Source: Amphirosellinia nigrospora
Taxonomy: Eukaryota; Ascomycota; Sordariomycetes; Xylariales; Xylariaceae
Length of the DNA: 64,000 nucleotides
NCBI GenBank assembly: GCA_004123355.1
Contig: SCHM01000006.1
Span: 930,001-994,000 of the forward strand
Direction: 5' to 3'
The notes beneath the pieces are model-generated. The model made no database searches and was not told the origin of the DNA. It saw nothing but the letters and a program-made list of their open reading frames with translations. Position numbers and translations under genes: made by a program. Every line of letters begins with the position of its first letter. Position 1 is the stretch's first letter. Shown in pieces: positions 12,001 to 25,500 of this stretch.

Positions 12001-15000
12001 CTTCTGCAGTTGCTCTAAAATTTTAATTGGTATTCAGACATTGTTTCTTGGTTGTAGAAGTGTATCTACGAGTTGTGTTGTATGCTATGCTGTGATGATA
12101 AATCTGGAACTGGAGCCGCCGTAACCCACTCAGAATCAAGACCGTGATGCGCACGAACGTTCAAAGAAATAAACACCTGATTGTCATCAAAATCAGGACT
12201 GGAAGTAAGCCCTTGCCGGCAGAATCTTGTTCCTGTAATGTCCCCAGGACGTATGGGCTAAGAAGCCTAAAGCATGTTGGCTGCGTGCCCCGGTCCCTGC
12301 CGAAGAGTTTGGCTGCCCGTAGCCACCTACATTTGACGAGTCGATGATGTCTTTTCTTCCGCTTTCATCGCCATCGAAAACTAGTGTGTCGCTCCATCCC
12401 TACGGCCTCGAGATGTGTACCGATGTTTCATTTTCTTGGCAGGACGGGGCTTGTAAGTAGCACTCTATCAGATATAATGCTCGAAGCTAGCTGCTAGGGT
12501 GATAAAGAAGGCACGGAATCCTGATCATGGTTTGTCACAATCGCTACTCTTGCAACTTTAATGCTCATTTGACATCATACGACGTTAAGTAAAACGTAGC
12601 ACGCAGCAAGGCATCAGCCATGATACATGAGCGCTAGTATTAGTACTGATATCTCGTGATCCGATAACGAGAGCTTGATGAACGCCATAATCAGCCGCCA
12701 TGACCCCTGGGCAATAGTATACTTGCGCCTCGTCGAAGTGGAATTACATAAGGCAAGTTGGCTCCCGACTAGCTTAGACCACGAGGATCGCAACCAGCAA
12801 TAGCGTCGATTTTCGGTACTATGTAATTCCGCCGTTGATTGGTATAGAGAAGAAAGCTTTGAACTGTACCGCGTCGTTAGGATTTAGGCGATTTGATATC
12901 GGAAAGGAGCGCCTGGCTAACGGCTTAACCCTTTGTTCTGAAAATACCATCTTTGCCTCAGGTGTGATGTTGGAGGATCGTTCATCATCGGAACCGCGAT
13001 CGGGACCTCACATTCGCCATCTAGTTAGAAGTATCGGACGGATGAAATGGCACTTCTCAGGTCTCCCTTTGATTCACGGATCCGCGTAATCGGCTACAAT
13101 CCAAGTCTTGTGTAGAAGAAGCAGTAAGATGGGAAACGTTAGAATGAGTTCGGCTGCATCTCCTTACACTAATCTTTCACTAAGTGGAAGATATCCAGAT
13201 TGGACTAGCACAGGGGAAATTGAGTGAGGGGTTTTCTTTCTGGAATCAGTCCTCTCCGTAATGCATAGTGGACAGTGGATAGATAATATATATATGTTCC
13301 GAAGCAAACAAGACACATACAGTATACGGAGACGAAGAGACTCCCTGTGTAATCGGATAGCTTATACGAAAGTGATTTTAGAGAAATTCATACAACAGGA
13401 AGTGTCAATGACCGATTCCAAATGCAAAGCCCCAGACAATATAATCTCGTAGCTGAGGTTTGTATTGTGTTTGAAGATACTTTTATTAAACCCCGTATAT
13501 TACTAACCTCCATATAGACTAAGATTTTCTATAAGGCTATTGTGCTAGGCCCTTCTCCCCGCATTCGCAGAATCGGGGTAGAGTCATATCACGAATAACC
13601 ATTGTCCGCCAAGGCGTGGGAATATGGTCATAGAGTAGAGACAGTAAGATAATGGAGATCTACTTCATGAATTGCGGGTTGAGGCGCAACAAATGGGTAA
13701 AGAGCAATTTCAACTCATCGTTGGTTTGTCTCGTTTCATAGCGAGAGTTACTGTGTGGAAAGCCGAAATCAACAACCCTCTGGATAGTCTAGATCGATGG
13801 CTGACTGCCTTGGCTCCCGCATCAGCGCCCATTACGCACATCACATCACGCCAAAGCTAGGCCCGAGTAAGAGACCAGACTTGGGCCGTTAGGGTAATTC
13901 GAGGCGGATAACGCACCCATCGGGTCCTGATGGGAAGTAATGTGACTGGTAGGGCATGCTACTCCCAGCGGCATGTCATACCTCTCGATGGCACGACACT
14001 CGTGGCATCACTTGCAGCGACACTAGCGACCGACGGGGCGCGGATTGGGCAGATGAATAATCAATCAATCACGGGCGTTTATCTGAATGTGTTGTTCAAA
14101 TCTCGGGTTTTGGAGGGGTCGCAGGCTCTTGCCTAATTGACAAATCAATCGCCGTGGAGAGACGAGGGGGGTTTGGTGGAGGGTAGTGGGATGTGTGTGT
14201 ATGTATGTATGTGACGAGCTTCATTTTCATTACCACTGTGGTGAGTGGTCGGTGGCTTACATTGTTACCATCTGTGGTTGATTGATCAGATACCTTGGGT
14301 AGGTTGCTTTGAAAGCGTGCTCGTTGCCACTACACTACCTCGTAAACGGCAACCCGGCCCCAAGCCCATATCGTGACGTGTTGGAGAAAGCAAGGCGTGA
14401 AAAAAGCAGTCTCTTTACTAGCTTGTGGGATTGGAAGAAAGCGTCGAGGAGAAGAGAGAGAGAAGATGCAAGCAAGTGTTGGCCGACTATCGTGATGAGT
14501 CAAATGTGCGTGTCTTGGCTTGCATGGCGCCAGCGACGAGATTCACGTCGAGCACACAAAAAAAATCCAAAACGTTTTATTCGTGTCGAGCCAGGGCCGG
14601 CCGTGACTTATTCCAGCGTGCCGAATTCATCTCGGCGGCTACGTGGATGTGCAGCTCACCTTATCACAGGTCAGTATGGTGCAGCAGCGACATGTGCGTG
14701 CACACCAGACCGACTTCGGGGATAACAGCCCTACAGAATCAATTTTTTTTCTGCCCAAGGGGGTGGATGGAATGGTTATGTGGGCATCGTTGTTATTTGG
14801 ACTATGTCCGTGGCCTTATCAATCTGCGATGGGGAAGGCACGTCATGAAAACACCACCGGGTGGACTCACGAGACCGCAAATGCGGCCGTGAAAGTGGGC
14901 AAGCAAGCAAGACATGTCACTAGTATGCAGAAGGAAAGAGGGTGAAACTGCATGCGCCGACTACTGTACCATAACGGGGCTTGCTTCTTGCGCAATTGGG

Positions 15001-18000
15001 CCTCAACGCTTCCTATTCACGTTTCCTACCCCAACGAGTAGTTATACGCCTCCCGCTAGACGAAAAAATAGTTTTGGAGATGAGTAAGGGAAAAAAAAAA
15101 GGTCTGGTATCCTTTAGCTTCATGTTTACTTTGCTCTCCATCCGTCTGGGTGTTGCGATATATTTGACCAATTTCCTAAACGTCGTCCTAGAATGGGAAT
15201 TAACCACCCATCTGAGCCCTCCGTCCCAAGAATCCCGTCATCCCCAGGTAGCTGAACATGTCAAATTGTTATAATTAGGGCCTCGGTAGTACGTATTGCA
15301 ACATCGCGGCTTGAGGAGGTCACTGCGCAACGAACGGGATGCGTGCGTTTGGACCTTTTAAGCGAGGGCGTGGGAAATAAAAGAAAAAGACAACGGGAGC
15401 TGGGGACGGGCTAATTCTGCCTAGTTATCCTACCGATGACATACTGCTACACTCCGGCCATCAGTTCGTCCGTATAGATACGCTTCCTTCTAGTTATTTA
15501 TACATGTACCGTAAGCTGAGATGTGCCGATGGATGGGCTGTTCAGCCTACTGTAGGGGCTGTTTTGGGAAGGACGCGAGTACAAAGTGTGGGAGGTGTCT
15601 GTCTTGTTATTGCTTCTAGAACTTGTGAAGAAGACGATCATCTTATCAAAAGGGGTGGGCGCTCGGCAGAAAGGTGCGAATCCAAAATTTCGGATTCGTG
15701 GAGCGGTTGGGGAAAAGTAAAAGGCATTTGATTGATAATATCACAACGCGGGTAGGGTAGGGAATGGGGAACGAGGGACCGAGACCCATCAGTCTTTGGA
15801 ACTGATTAGCGATCGAATAGGTTGCGTTGCAATATGTTAGGGATTTGCGATAACGACAACCCAACTTCGACGCGACGCAACTCCCCATCGAGGAATTCCG
15901 CTTGGCGGGTAGTGTAGTAGCCAGCCCTATGTATGCCCTTGGATCAATCACCGGTTGATAGGGAAGTCTTGCTAATTTCGAAACTGATCTCACGCACTTG
16001 GCTCCCGTCATTCATGGTAGGATGGGCTGCCGCGTCCCGACTCATTCCCGGCGGTCAGACAGACCAAAATACCCTTCATTTTCTGGGAAATGGATGTTAT
16101 GGTGTGTATACATCGCATCCTTTAATTACTGCAGTGGTCTTACTCAGACAGGGTTTTAAGAGTTGAATATACGTTCTTCCGGTGCCGAAGGGTGGTGAAC
16201 CATCCTTCGGATTTCGGATTGCTGGCGACATCCTGCAGATCCAAGATATGCCAATATTCTTTTTCTTTTCTTTCCTGTCTGTCACCGATCTCGCTGAACA
16301 TGGCTATGGCTACGACTGAGGAAAGCTCCTATCCCTGGTGTAGAGTGAGTGGACCAAGATTTTTTCTTCTTCTAGACTACGTGTCTGCTGTACGCGCTAT
16401 GTGTATGTCAGGCATTGAATGCAAGCACTTGCAGTTTCGTGACAGCAAGGAGAGACAACCCCGATGGTCGCCGGCTTGCCGCTACAGCGGATTCAGCAGG
16501 TTTTGTAGATTTGTGTGGCTGCTAAGACAGCGACGGGCGTGCTGGCCCGTATGCACATCATGGCGGTGAGTTTCGCTTTATACTTGGAATTCGGCTACGA
16601 GGTCAGGTTAGGTCAGTTTTGCGGTGTACTTGTATGTACGCGCAGGTAAAAGCACGCACGTACTGCTGCCGTCTGTGCGGCATGCAGAAAATAAACGAAA
16701 CAGCGCTACCATACCGGTATTTCCTCCTGCTCTCCGCCAACGCGCATCTGTCCATGCACTCACACCGCCCCCGTTTGGTACTTCCATATCGGGTAGTCAG
16801 GATTAAACGCCACATTGTTCACCTGGGGGATTTCAGAGGGGGAAGAGGGGGGAACAAAACAGAAGAGAGAGAGGTGCTTGTGTGGGGGTAGGCGGACTAG
16901 ACAGACGGGTACGGGCGTCTATTCCCTTCTCTGGCGTTGCTCTTTGTTCAGCTTGGCTGACTTTTGGTACACCATCTTAACATGGGTTTGGCGGCTGCAC
17001 GATGTATCTCTCCCGTCCTCTGATACCCCCGTTTCGGCCGTTTCCATCGTGCATCCGCTGTCCGGATAGCGCAGTAGTTCTGTCTAAACCCTGCTCAATA
17101 GCAGGATTGCGAATTAAACGTGCATTGCATAGTGATCGACTCGATAGTTAGCCCAATCGAGCACCGCGTAACCTGCCCGCCAACTTACTAAGCTATTCCG
17201 GACAGTAAAACCATGGAAAATCATATATGTAGCACCGGTGGTAGCAAGAATGGGAAAGTTTCGCGCATGCTGCTACCCGAACAGAACCCGAAGTGAGGTA
17301 AGAGGCTTGCGGAGAGAGACCCTGATGATCCTTTCCTGCTTCCGCGCTTCCTTCGACGCCGCTATCATAATCTCAGATACACAACAATGGTATGGTATCT
17401 GATGCAATGCAAGCCATGTTGTATAAAAGGCTTGTGCAGACGTATAGGCGTGCGGAATTGGATCCGGCCACAGACAAATTCGGCTCTGCGTGACGAGCGT
17501 CGGGTTGCGAAACGTAGGACCTGTCACGGATGAGGAAACAATTGTCCAGTTTTGAGCGTTTCGTTTGGGTGTGAGCGCAGATCCGTCAGGATCCGAGGTC
17601 AAACAATGACTGATCGTTTGGGGCAGAAATCTTACACGGTTCATCGTCTCGTCTGGACCCCCGTATTGCCGGTAGTTGCCTTTTCGGTTTTCTATCAGCA
17701 GTTCATTTACATTCTGTTACTGGTCCTATATGCCACTTTGGTCAACCCCATACTGAGTGCCCACTAGATGATTGACACGGGAGAGTCCCGTTTGACTGGG
17801 CCAGGGTGGGTAAACGTGATCGCCGCGATAAGTCCCGGCATCACGCATCGTCGCCTCGTGATAGGTGCGCGAGCTCTAGAACCCCTCCGCTCTACTCTCC
17901 GGCGTTTGAGGCTGGTGAGTGGCTGTTGCGATCTTGTCGTGAAGCCGCAGTCTCGCCGTTAGTATATTGGTGGCCTTGCGCTACAACGTCCTATTGGAGT

Positions 18001-20081
18001 TTAATTATTTAGCAGTAGTTGAATAAGCTATGATTGTCATTGGCCCGGCTCAATCCCTTTCCTCGCAAGCCGCGATTCATTTCCATCTCAGCTACGCCCT
18101 TAGTTCTTCATCCGGGGAACCCTTACAAGCCATAGTACAACCAAGCGCATCCTCGCCTCGCTGTGCTCATGTCAGCCCCCTTATCACTATCAGCTCTAAC
18201 CCGCAATTTTCCCGCACAGGCCTATCCGGGGGTCAGGAAGCATAGCACAATAAGCTTTTGCACTATTGAAGGGAGGCTTGGCTGGACAACTAGCTATACT
18301 ACATGTAAATTTCCGGGCCGATGGAAGAGAGTTATAGTCGTTAGCCTATTAGATAAGCGGCAAATTCTCTCGATGTCTGTTGTCGGTAAAGCACGAAAAT
18401 GTCCCGCGGTTGAAGTGCTCGTACGACTCATGGGAAGAGAGTCTCGGCCATATGGGTGAACACCAAGATAGGGCAGGATCAGCAGAGGTCTAGCCGAACG
18501 TCAGCTGCCAGCCTTCCGCAAGAGGTCGGCTCAAAGCTGATCAAAGGGTCGAGGCTCGAGGCTCGGCAATTCGGGATAAAGCTGATTGTCACCCAATCGA
18601 TTTTCTGTAGTTGAGTTGGTATCTCAGTTCCCTGGCAAAGCCAGACTCTCGGAACATCCGGGGCCGTCGATGACAGGTGCTATGTACACTAAATGTGGCA
18701 TGGAACTCCTTACAGTTGGGAAATTGCAATACCCGAGAGTCGCTTTTCTTATCCACTGCCTAAGCGGTATCATAAGCTAAGGAAGAAGAGGAACAAAAAA
18801 AAAAACGTGGTGTATGGAGCCTTTCGCAAACAAGGGAAGCGTTTGGGGTGGCTTGCCCCGGATAGGCAGGCATCCAAACCGTCAAGCCTCGTCTAAAAGC
18901 AGTCGAGTAGGGAGAAGACCCCTGCTATTACACGCATTCACGGCCGTTATGGCCGGCGGACAAAATTTAGTCTCGGCTAGTAACATTTTGGTCGCTGGTA
19001 ACAGAGCGCACTAAGGCAATGAGATGCTGGTTCAGGGTATTTTCCCCGGATAACGCACGGTTGCATGGGTCCCATGGGTAGTGAGAATGACAGAATGATA
19101 CACTAAATAGAGCGAGTGGTACCAAGATGTTCTAGAAAAAAAGGTATTCGGCCTTTAGAAGCTCCAAGGCCCTAGGAACTGCCTTTTGGAGGTTAGAGAC
19201 TTAGATAAAGATTACGGGAAACTGTTGGCTGAAGAGTGGACGTCTTGGTAGGCAGATATCATGATGTAGCAATGGGTGCTGATTTCGTATCAGCCTTAAA
19301 GCCTCAAAGAGGCCCAACCGATTCCTCACGGTACTCGAGGCATCGATAATTATGACATGTCGTGGCGATTGCGAGCAACTCGTTGCGAAATAATGATCGG
19401 ATACGGCATCACAACGTGGCATTTACGATTAGCCCCGGGGATTGGTAAAGGAGCTGGGGACGCAGAGAGACATTCCCGCGTAAATTACAATATTACAATA
19501 TTACCATGAATATATCGCCCGCCACCACTCGGATCTGGGCGGCACATGCCTCCGCGCGGTTGGGAGGCGGTGATGGCGATTGTGTTGCATCTGACTCAGA
19601 ATGCGGTAGGGCAGCTACATCTGCGCACTCACTTCGCCTTTGCGAGCAAACACCGAACAGGCAGAGGTGGTCGCTCACTGGACACCTGTACGAACAGCGG
19701 TGTTGCACACCGGTTTACGAACGACGTGCGTATTGGCTGCCGACGACTGAGTTGCGGTCAGGAATGAGTGCCCCGGAAGACGATGTGTTCACACACCTGT
19801 CTCTCTCGGGCATCTAGACTGAGGACACGATGCAATAATTTGCGACCTGTACGCTGCCTTTGGTGACAATGAATCGGTCTAGTCGTCGTTCGCCTTGAGC
19901 ACGACAAGTGTCGCAGAGCAAGGTAGTGTACAAGTCAGATATGTTGCTGAGTATAGACCACACTGACTCGCTCGGAACCGCAGGCCCTTGGCGCTGGGTA
20001 ACACCAGGGAGAAGGATTGCCCCGGACACCAAATGTGACCCTGTCAAAATAGTAATGGGAGAATCCTGTAATCCCACGTTT
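9061..20081. other. Eleven-kilobase gene-poor stretch
   Basis: After the p23 3' UTR I find no convincing gene on either strand up to the repeat at 20082. Open frames are all under about 155 codons, lack family motifs and overlap one another. Composition is mixed and unlike the AT-rich block at 46.6 kb. Small features are a pyrimidine tract of CCTTT units at 11133-11165 and a TGTA/TG run at 14190-14213. Because the assembly seems prone to small deletions, a fast-evolving or multi-exon gene could be hidden. Confidence 0.5.
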
Positions 20082-20171
20082 CGCTCGCGTTCACGGACCA
20101 TCCGTCGCCTTGACGCTCGCGTTCACGGACCATCCGTCGCCTTGACCCCCCCCCCCCCCCCCCCCCCCCCC
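20082..20171 (+). repeat. Perfect 32 bp tandem duplication followed by 26 C
   Basis: A 32 bp unit beginning CGCTCGCGTTCACGG occupies 20082-20113 and is repeated without change at 20114-20145. An uninterrupted run of 26 C (20146-20171) follows. Both are seen directly. The duplication may be recent slippage or an assembly artefact next to a hard homopolymer. Confidence 0.9.
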
Positions 20172-20208
20172 ATCCCATGCTAACGGAAATGCCGCCGCAA
20201 CGGCGAAA

Positions 20209-21279
20209 TCAGCGCAAATTACTGATGACAAACAACGGCGGCAGCCAAACAAGCCACCAACAGCCGGAAATCTTGATTTCTAATGAGTCAATGAGTAAAT
20301 GCCGCTGCCCTGATGGTGTGCCGCGTCGACGCGTCGCATTTCGCCAGTCGATGACGACGGCAAAGTGTCGCCGTGCTGTGCGGCACACAATTCCAAGGCA
20401 GGCTCGAGATAAACTACAAACCGAAACTTGGATTGACATGTGTCGCATATGAATAATGGCTAGAGTATTGTACAGTAGTGTAGCGTAGGGCCGAACAAGA
20501 AAATGGCGCCGAGGAATGTGGCCATAGTGTAGTAGAAAAAAGGATTGGAATACTTGCCTAAAAAGGGAACACACCTCCTCGAATAGGTATTCCGCCGCAG
20601 TACTCATTCCCAAGGCGGAAACGGCCCGGTTACCAGCCAACCGAGCAGAGCTTTGGGCTGGTAACAAAACCCAAGCGGCTACACTATATATGGTCCATCG
20701 TGCCGCACCATTTCCCAGCCAGAGAAAATTGTGACAGGGACGGAGCGTTACCAGCCGGAGGGATGCGGCCCAATTTCCATGCCAGGTATGACCCAGGAAG
20801 GTAAAATAAACTCCTTCTAGCGTATCGAGACGCGACGCTCGCACCGCATGGACAAGGGCAGGACACGGGTTGGCATCCGGTAACAGGGGCTTACTGTAAC
20901 CAAGGCCTAGCATAGCGCGTGGCGTCGAATCTTGTATAACCCGACATAGTAACAGCCATCCTGACAATTTACGATTGATTATCCTGAATACCAGTGCCCG
21001 TGGTGAGCCACCTGCGTATTTGTTCCCGGCTACGCGAGTGCACGGGTGCTTCTTCGACGAGCCGGGGGGCCACGAGCCGATGGGCCGCGGAGTTGAACCA
21101 GAAATACCAGAATACCAGAAATGGGCTTGTGCTGTTCTTGTTTGTACCATGTAGATAGTGGTACTATGTATACGTATCCCTCTCCCTCGGTCAAATACCG
21201 ATAATTTCGCCTCGTTTGACTCTAGTGTAGCGTACGTCCGCGGCAGGGCAACATTACACAAAAAGGGAAGGAAAAACAA
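20209..21279 (-). CDS. Possible orphan protein, 356-codon open frame
   Basis: An ATG-initiated frame stays open for 356 codons on the minus strand, in a region where other frames are short. That length is unusual by chance at this base composition. The translation is rich in Arg, Ser, Leu and Trp, has no motif or membrane pattern I recognise, and shows no obvious introns. It points away from the 22.1 kb gene and could be an orphan gene, a transcript artefact or chance. I treat it as a candidate only. Confidence 0.25.
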   Translation of the reverse strand: MFFLPFLCNVALPRTYATLESNEAKLSVFDRGRGIRIHSTTIYMVQTRTAQAHFWYSGISGSTPRPIGSWPPGSSKKHPCTRVAGNKYAGGSPRALVFRIINRKLSGWLLLCRVIQDSTPRAMLGLGYSKPLLPDANPCPALVHAVRASRLDTLEGVYFTFLGHTWHGNWAASLRLVTLRPCHNFLWLGNGAARWTIYSVAAWVLLPAQSSARLAGNRAVSALGMSTAAEYLFEEVCSLFRQVFQSFFLLHYGHIPRRHFLVRPYATLLYNTLAIIHMRHMSIQVSVCSLSRACLGIVCRTARRHFAVVIDWRNATRRRGTPSGQRHLLIDSLEIKISGCWWLVWLPPLFVISNLR

Positions 21280-22079
21280 ATATATTATTTTCCCAGAAAC
21301 AAAAGGTGTCGGTTGGCTTCGTAACCGCTACATACTATTGGTCGCGGCTAGTCTGCCGGTTGAGGGGAGGAATTATATCAGTACATAACACAACCAAAGC
21401 CAAGCTGACTCTGTCACTTATTCAAGGCGGTCTGAGCTGACTAGTGCTTGGTTACATGAGAGGTCTGCGACCATGACAGGCGGTCAGCCAGCGAGGATGG
21501 AGGGCTTGCGACGGATTGGATGGATTTGGGGCAGCACGGGCGTGGGAATAATGGGAAGGATGGGGAGGGGGGGGGGGGGTGTGTGTGTGAGAGAGATTGT
21601 GTCAGACGCGGCGAGACGGGACACTGGGGTCAGCCAGATATGCCACGGGGAAGGGAAATCTGGAAATTGTCAGAAGCCAGCCCGTCGCCCACGCCCCCCT
21701 GTCCTCATGAATCATGGATCTACCTAGTCTAGAGGACCCTGCCTTGACCGTACACTCCCTATCCACAAGTACGTACCTCGTCCCGCCTGATAGAAACATA
21801 TATATGAGGACCATCTCGATCCCACCGACTGGGTTCGCACCCATGACTTCATATTTTGACCATCGTTATAATAATCGCGAGTCGATCGATGACTAGCTTC
21901 GTCTGTCTACAGTCCCTATAATACCAACGACCTCACCAACCGAACATTCACTTACACTTGCCCCTTGAGTGTCATCTCACCACGATATTCGACGCGAGTA
22001 CGAACAGCTTATACCCAAAGCTTCATTTCATCTTCGACGACCACAACAACCGTCTATTGATACCGGAACACAAGCCAAA
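21280..22079. other. Promoter and leader of the 22.1 kb gene; G run and GT repeat
   Basis: Holds a 13-base G run at 21567-21579 followed at once by a short GT repeat. No other feature was recognised. It probably includes the 5' leader of the small gene that follows. Confidence 0.4.
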
Positions 22080-22553
22080 ATGTACAGCCCATACGGCTCA
22101 TACAGCTCTATGAGCTCTAGCGCTCAACCCCTCGACATCACACCGAACACCAGCTTTCTCTCGCGCGACGCTGGCTACCACGCCAGCTGCGCATTTCCCT
22201 CATGGCCCCAGCGATCGTCATTGATGGACTCGACTCGGGAAGAGCGCGCCACATCGTACCTATCCGACGACGATCTTTTCCCCTGCGACCCCGTCGGTGA
22301 CGACGCCCAGAGCATCTCGAGCGGAACCAGCACAGCATCCGCCTCGCCTTTCGTCACCGAGGAGGAGCTATTGGAGATCCAGCGCCAGAAGATGGCGATG
22401 CAACGCGAGGCCATCAAGCATCTGCTGAACGAGAAGGAGCGCCGGCGCCAACAGTACAAGCGCACGCGCAAGGGTACCGGCAGCTCAAAGAAGAGCAGCA
22501 GCCCGAAGTCGAAGCAGGATCAGATGGCGCCCATCACCGAGGCAGGTGAATGA
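22080..22553 (+). CDS. Small disordered fungal protein with TEEELLEIQRQ helix
   Basis: Predicted 157-residue, largely disordered protein. The first ATG that looks natural (MYSPYGSYSSMSSS) is at 22080; the frame is open upstream to about 21969 but without an ATG. Recognisable blocks are a Ser/Tyr-rich start, FPSWPQRSSL, SYLSDDDLF (acidic), then a single charged helix (TEEELLEIQRQ through NEKERRRQ) followed by a basic Lys/Arg/Ser tail. The block order resembles a conserved fungal family of unknown function that I recall only loosely. It could be a small nuclear or regulatory protein, but this is inference. It stands alone in about 20 kb of gene-poor sequence. A GTGAAT just before the stop might be a splice donor, so the C-terminus is less certain. 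Confidence 0.7.
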   Translation: MYSPYGSYSSMSSSAQPLDITPNTSFLSRDAGYHASCAFPSWPQRSSLMDSTREERATSYLSDDDLFPCDPVGDDAQSISSGTSTASASPFVTEEELLEIQRQKMAMQREAIKHLLNEKERRRQQYKRTRKGTGSSKKSSSPKSKQDQMAPITEAGE

Positions 22554-25500
22554 GGCATGGGATGGAACAACACTAACGACGATACGACAGCATGATTTGT
22601 AAGTTTGTCGCCTCACTCTTCAGCCTTCTGGTTGTGCACCGCCACTAACAAGGCTCATCAGATTACGACGTTTTCACAAACAATGATACCCAGAGCATTA
22701 CAACAGACGGCATTACAGTAACGGCATTTTTACAGCATACACGATGATACCCCCTCATATACCCTATTGAGTTTTAAGGCTCTAGGACGCGGCACTGGTT
22801 TGCCTGCGCCGCGATAGCAATGCGCACGCGCGCGCACCAGTGGCTTAAACAGTGCTGCGCATTATTAATGATACTCACGATGGACTATGGTCATCGTAGG
22901 CGGTGGTTGGATGGAACCAACCATGGATGAATGCCTTACACACATTATTAGAACGTGATCTCACTATGAGTCACGACACAACACAACACCAACGGTCCGA
23001 ACAGGGTAGCAATGCGGCGGCCCTTTTCGGACGTTTTGGGCAAGTTGTCGCAGCCATGAGCCCACTTGGGCTCGAAAAAAAATACACTTGGTTCCGACAA
23101 CACATACTACTACACCTCACACCATTTTTTGGTATTTTTGGTGCGGTGTTTTCTTTTTGAGGCAAGGTCGGGGGTTTCCCCCTTCCCGGAGCAGGGGGGG
23201 GTGGTGGGTGTCGAGGTGAATGATCCAGTTGGGAATTTTCCTGGTGGGCGGTGAAGTGGCATATGCAACGTGTTGCGATTGGATGCGGAGAGGAGAAGCC
23301 GACGATGTCGGAGGGCCGACCGACCGCGGGGGGGGGGGGGGGCGTGTCGGTAGCATGGCGCCATTGGGCAGGAATGGATTGCAGTTGGGGAATCAATGAG
23401 GGGTGTGTGTTGTCTAGAAAGAGGAGGAGTGATACAACAAGCCTTAACCCCGGATGGATACCTATTGGTTATCTCGGGCGTGATGTGGTTGGTGGTCATA
23501 CATTGCTGGCCACTCTTGGCGATTCGGTGAATGGAATTTGTCGAATGGGGGAAGCAGATGGTTAAACATGGTCAATAACCAATACCAATAACTAGTTGGC
23601 AGAAGGGAGCACAGAAAAAAGAAATAATCGAAATTACATGAAACCAAACCAAACCAAACCATCTTCTATCCGTGCCGTCCCATATGCGTGATACTCTAAT
23701 ATGCTGTGCGACGCTCTCCCATTAATGTACGACGTACTAATGCATGCAATTACCGGCCTTCTGGTACTCGTCGTGATGAATATACGAGTTTCCATATGAT
23801 ATGTTCTTATATTATTGCCCAGTTTTTTTTGGTGCTCGACAGTTTGAACTCGATGAGATGATATATCTCTTTGTGTGCGCCGAAAAAGCAGCCCCCCGCG
23901 CCAACCCCGGAATTGTGTCTTAGATCAATTCCCATTAGTTTGCTTTTGTCTCAATCCATGTGGCTGGCTAAGTGTGGGTGTGTGTCTCTCTCTCACTTCA
24001 GCTACTCTATTCACCACGGACTAGCGGCGGTAGTTTTTGATAACCGTCGGGCATTCATTTATTCAAGTTTCTGCGGTCAGGGAGGATAAGAAGATGCGGT
24101 GAGTCACCGAGAGGGGTTGAATAACGTCGGGCTTGATATCGCGCATCTCCATATTGTAAAAAAGAGGACACAAGGGCGAGACATGTGAGACTTGAGAGAG
24201 GAGAAGTGAGGAGACCGGAGAAGAAAACCCTTACCCTATTATAGCATGTCCCGTTATCCCGTCACTAGCATTGGCATGGATCCTGGTTGTAAAGTATGTA
24301 AGTGGGGGTGAAAAAGTCCGGTAGTCTTCCTGACACCAGCTTGATTAAGTATATAATCCCATTGTGCGTGAGGCGGGTAATTCTCGCATTCTCGCGGTGT
24401 GTGGGGAGATTAGGTACTCGGTTGTGGCATGCAGCTGCTGGCCTGTACCATATCGTGCATTATCAATGTGATTGATTGATATGAGTTGAACGAAGCTCGG
24501 CACCTCGGGCACTAGTCGAAAAGATCGGCCGACGGCGCTTCTGTCGGTCGTTGCTGTTGGCATGGTGTTATCGTAAATTCTCCGTAACGTTCCCTTGATT
24601 GACAAGCTCTCGACTACGGTAGGTGGTATGCTGTAGATCGCACGACTTACTTACACACGCTACAGTACAGGCCGACGAGGATGATCTAGAACGACAGGTC
24701 TCGGGTTCCCTATTTGTGAGCTTGTCGGTGGACTGCTGTGGAGTTAGCTAGATATTTGACCGTCAGATTTAGAGACAAGCCACCCAATAACTAGTTCACC
24801 GTTCGCCCAACGGCTATCATTTGCTAATCAGTCTATATCGCCTTGATTGGCTCTGGTTCACCGCTGAGCGCTCAGTTGACCTGCTCACATGTTGAATGGG
24901 GGATTTGCCCGAAGGCCCAATATCTCTGCTCACTCTGTCGTCGTGCAAGCTTGGTTGGCGAACAATGAGGCACTGAAGATTATTGGCAAGTCCCGAAAGA
25001 AAACACGAGATCGATATTATAGGCTGGGGCAGATCGACGGTAAGGCTTGTCTGGGCTTTTCGAGGAGGGTGAATGCACCCCACAGTGTTGTAGCGGCGTG
25101 CCCATCACACACTATAAGTCGTTAGACCAAGTGATTATGGCATTCAGGCGTTCCGATGCAGCCAGTGGATTGCTTTGCTTGCTGTGTCGCTGTGCCTCGT
25201 GTTGATTAGTAGCCCAGCCAGCTGTCAGAGCCAAAAAGCAAGGTCGGGAGGCGGTATGAGAGCTACGTTGGGCTGACGCGATGCTTCACGATGTTCCACC
25301 CGGGACCGAATTTTCCCACGACGACAAGGGATCTGCCTCGCCTCTACCGCCGAGTTGCAGCAGACCGGTCAAGCCTTTTTTCTTTGAACGATACCCGACG
25401 TAAAACAGCATACCGGTGAACTGGGGTTGAAGGGGGACCCTTAGACAACGAAAGAGACCCCGAAATCGTGATCGATGGGCTATACGCTAACCTAATATCT

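Noticed and set aside
16192-16569. 125-codon plus-strand frame in the desert
   Set aside because: No family resemblance, overlapping competing frames, and no promoter or splice context.
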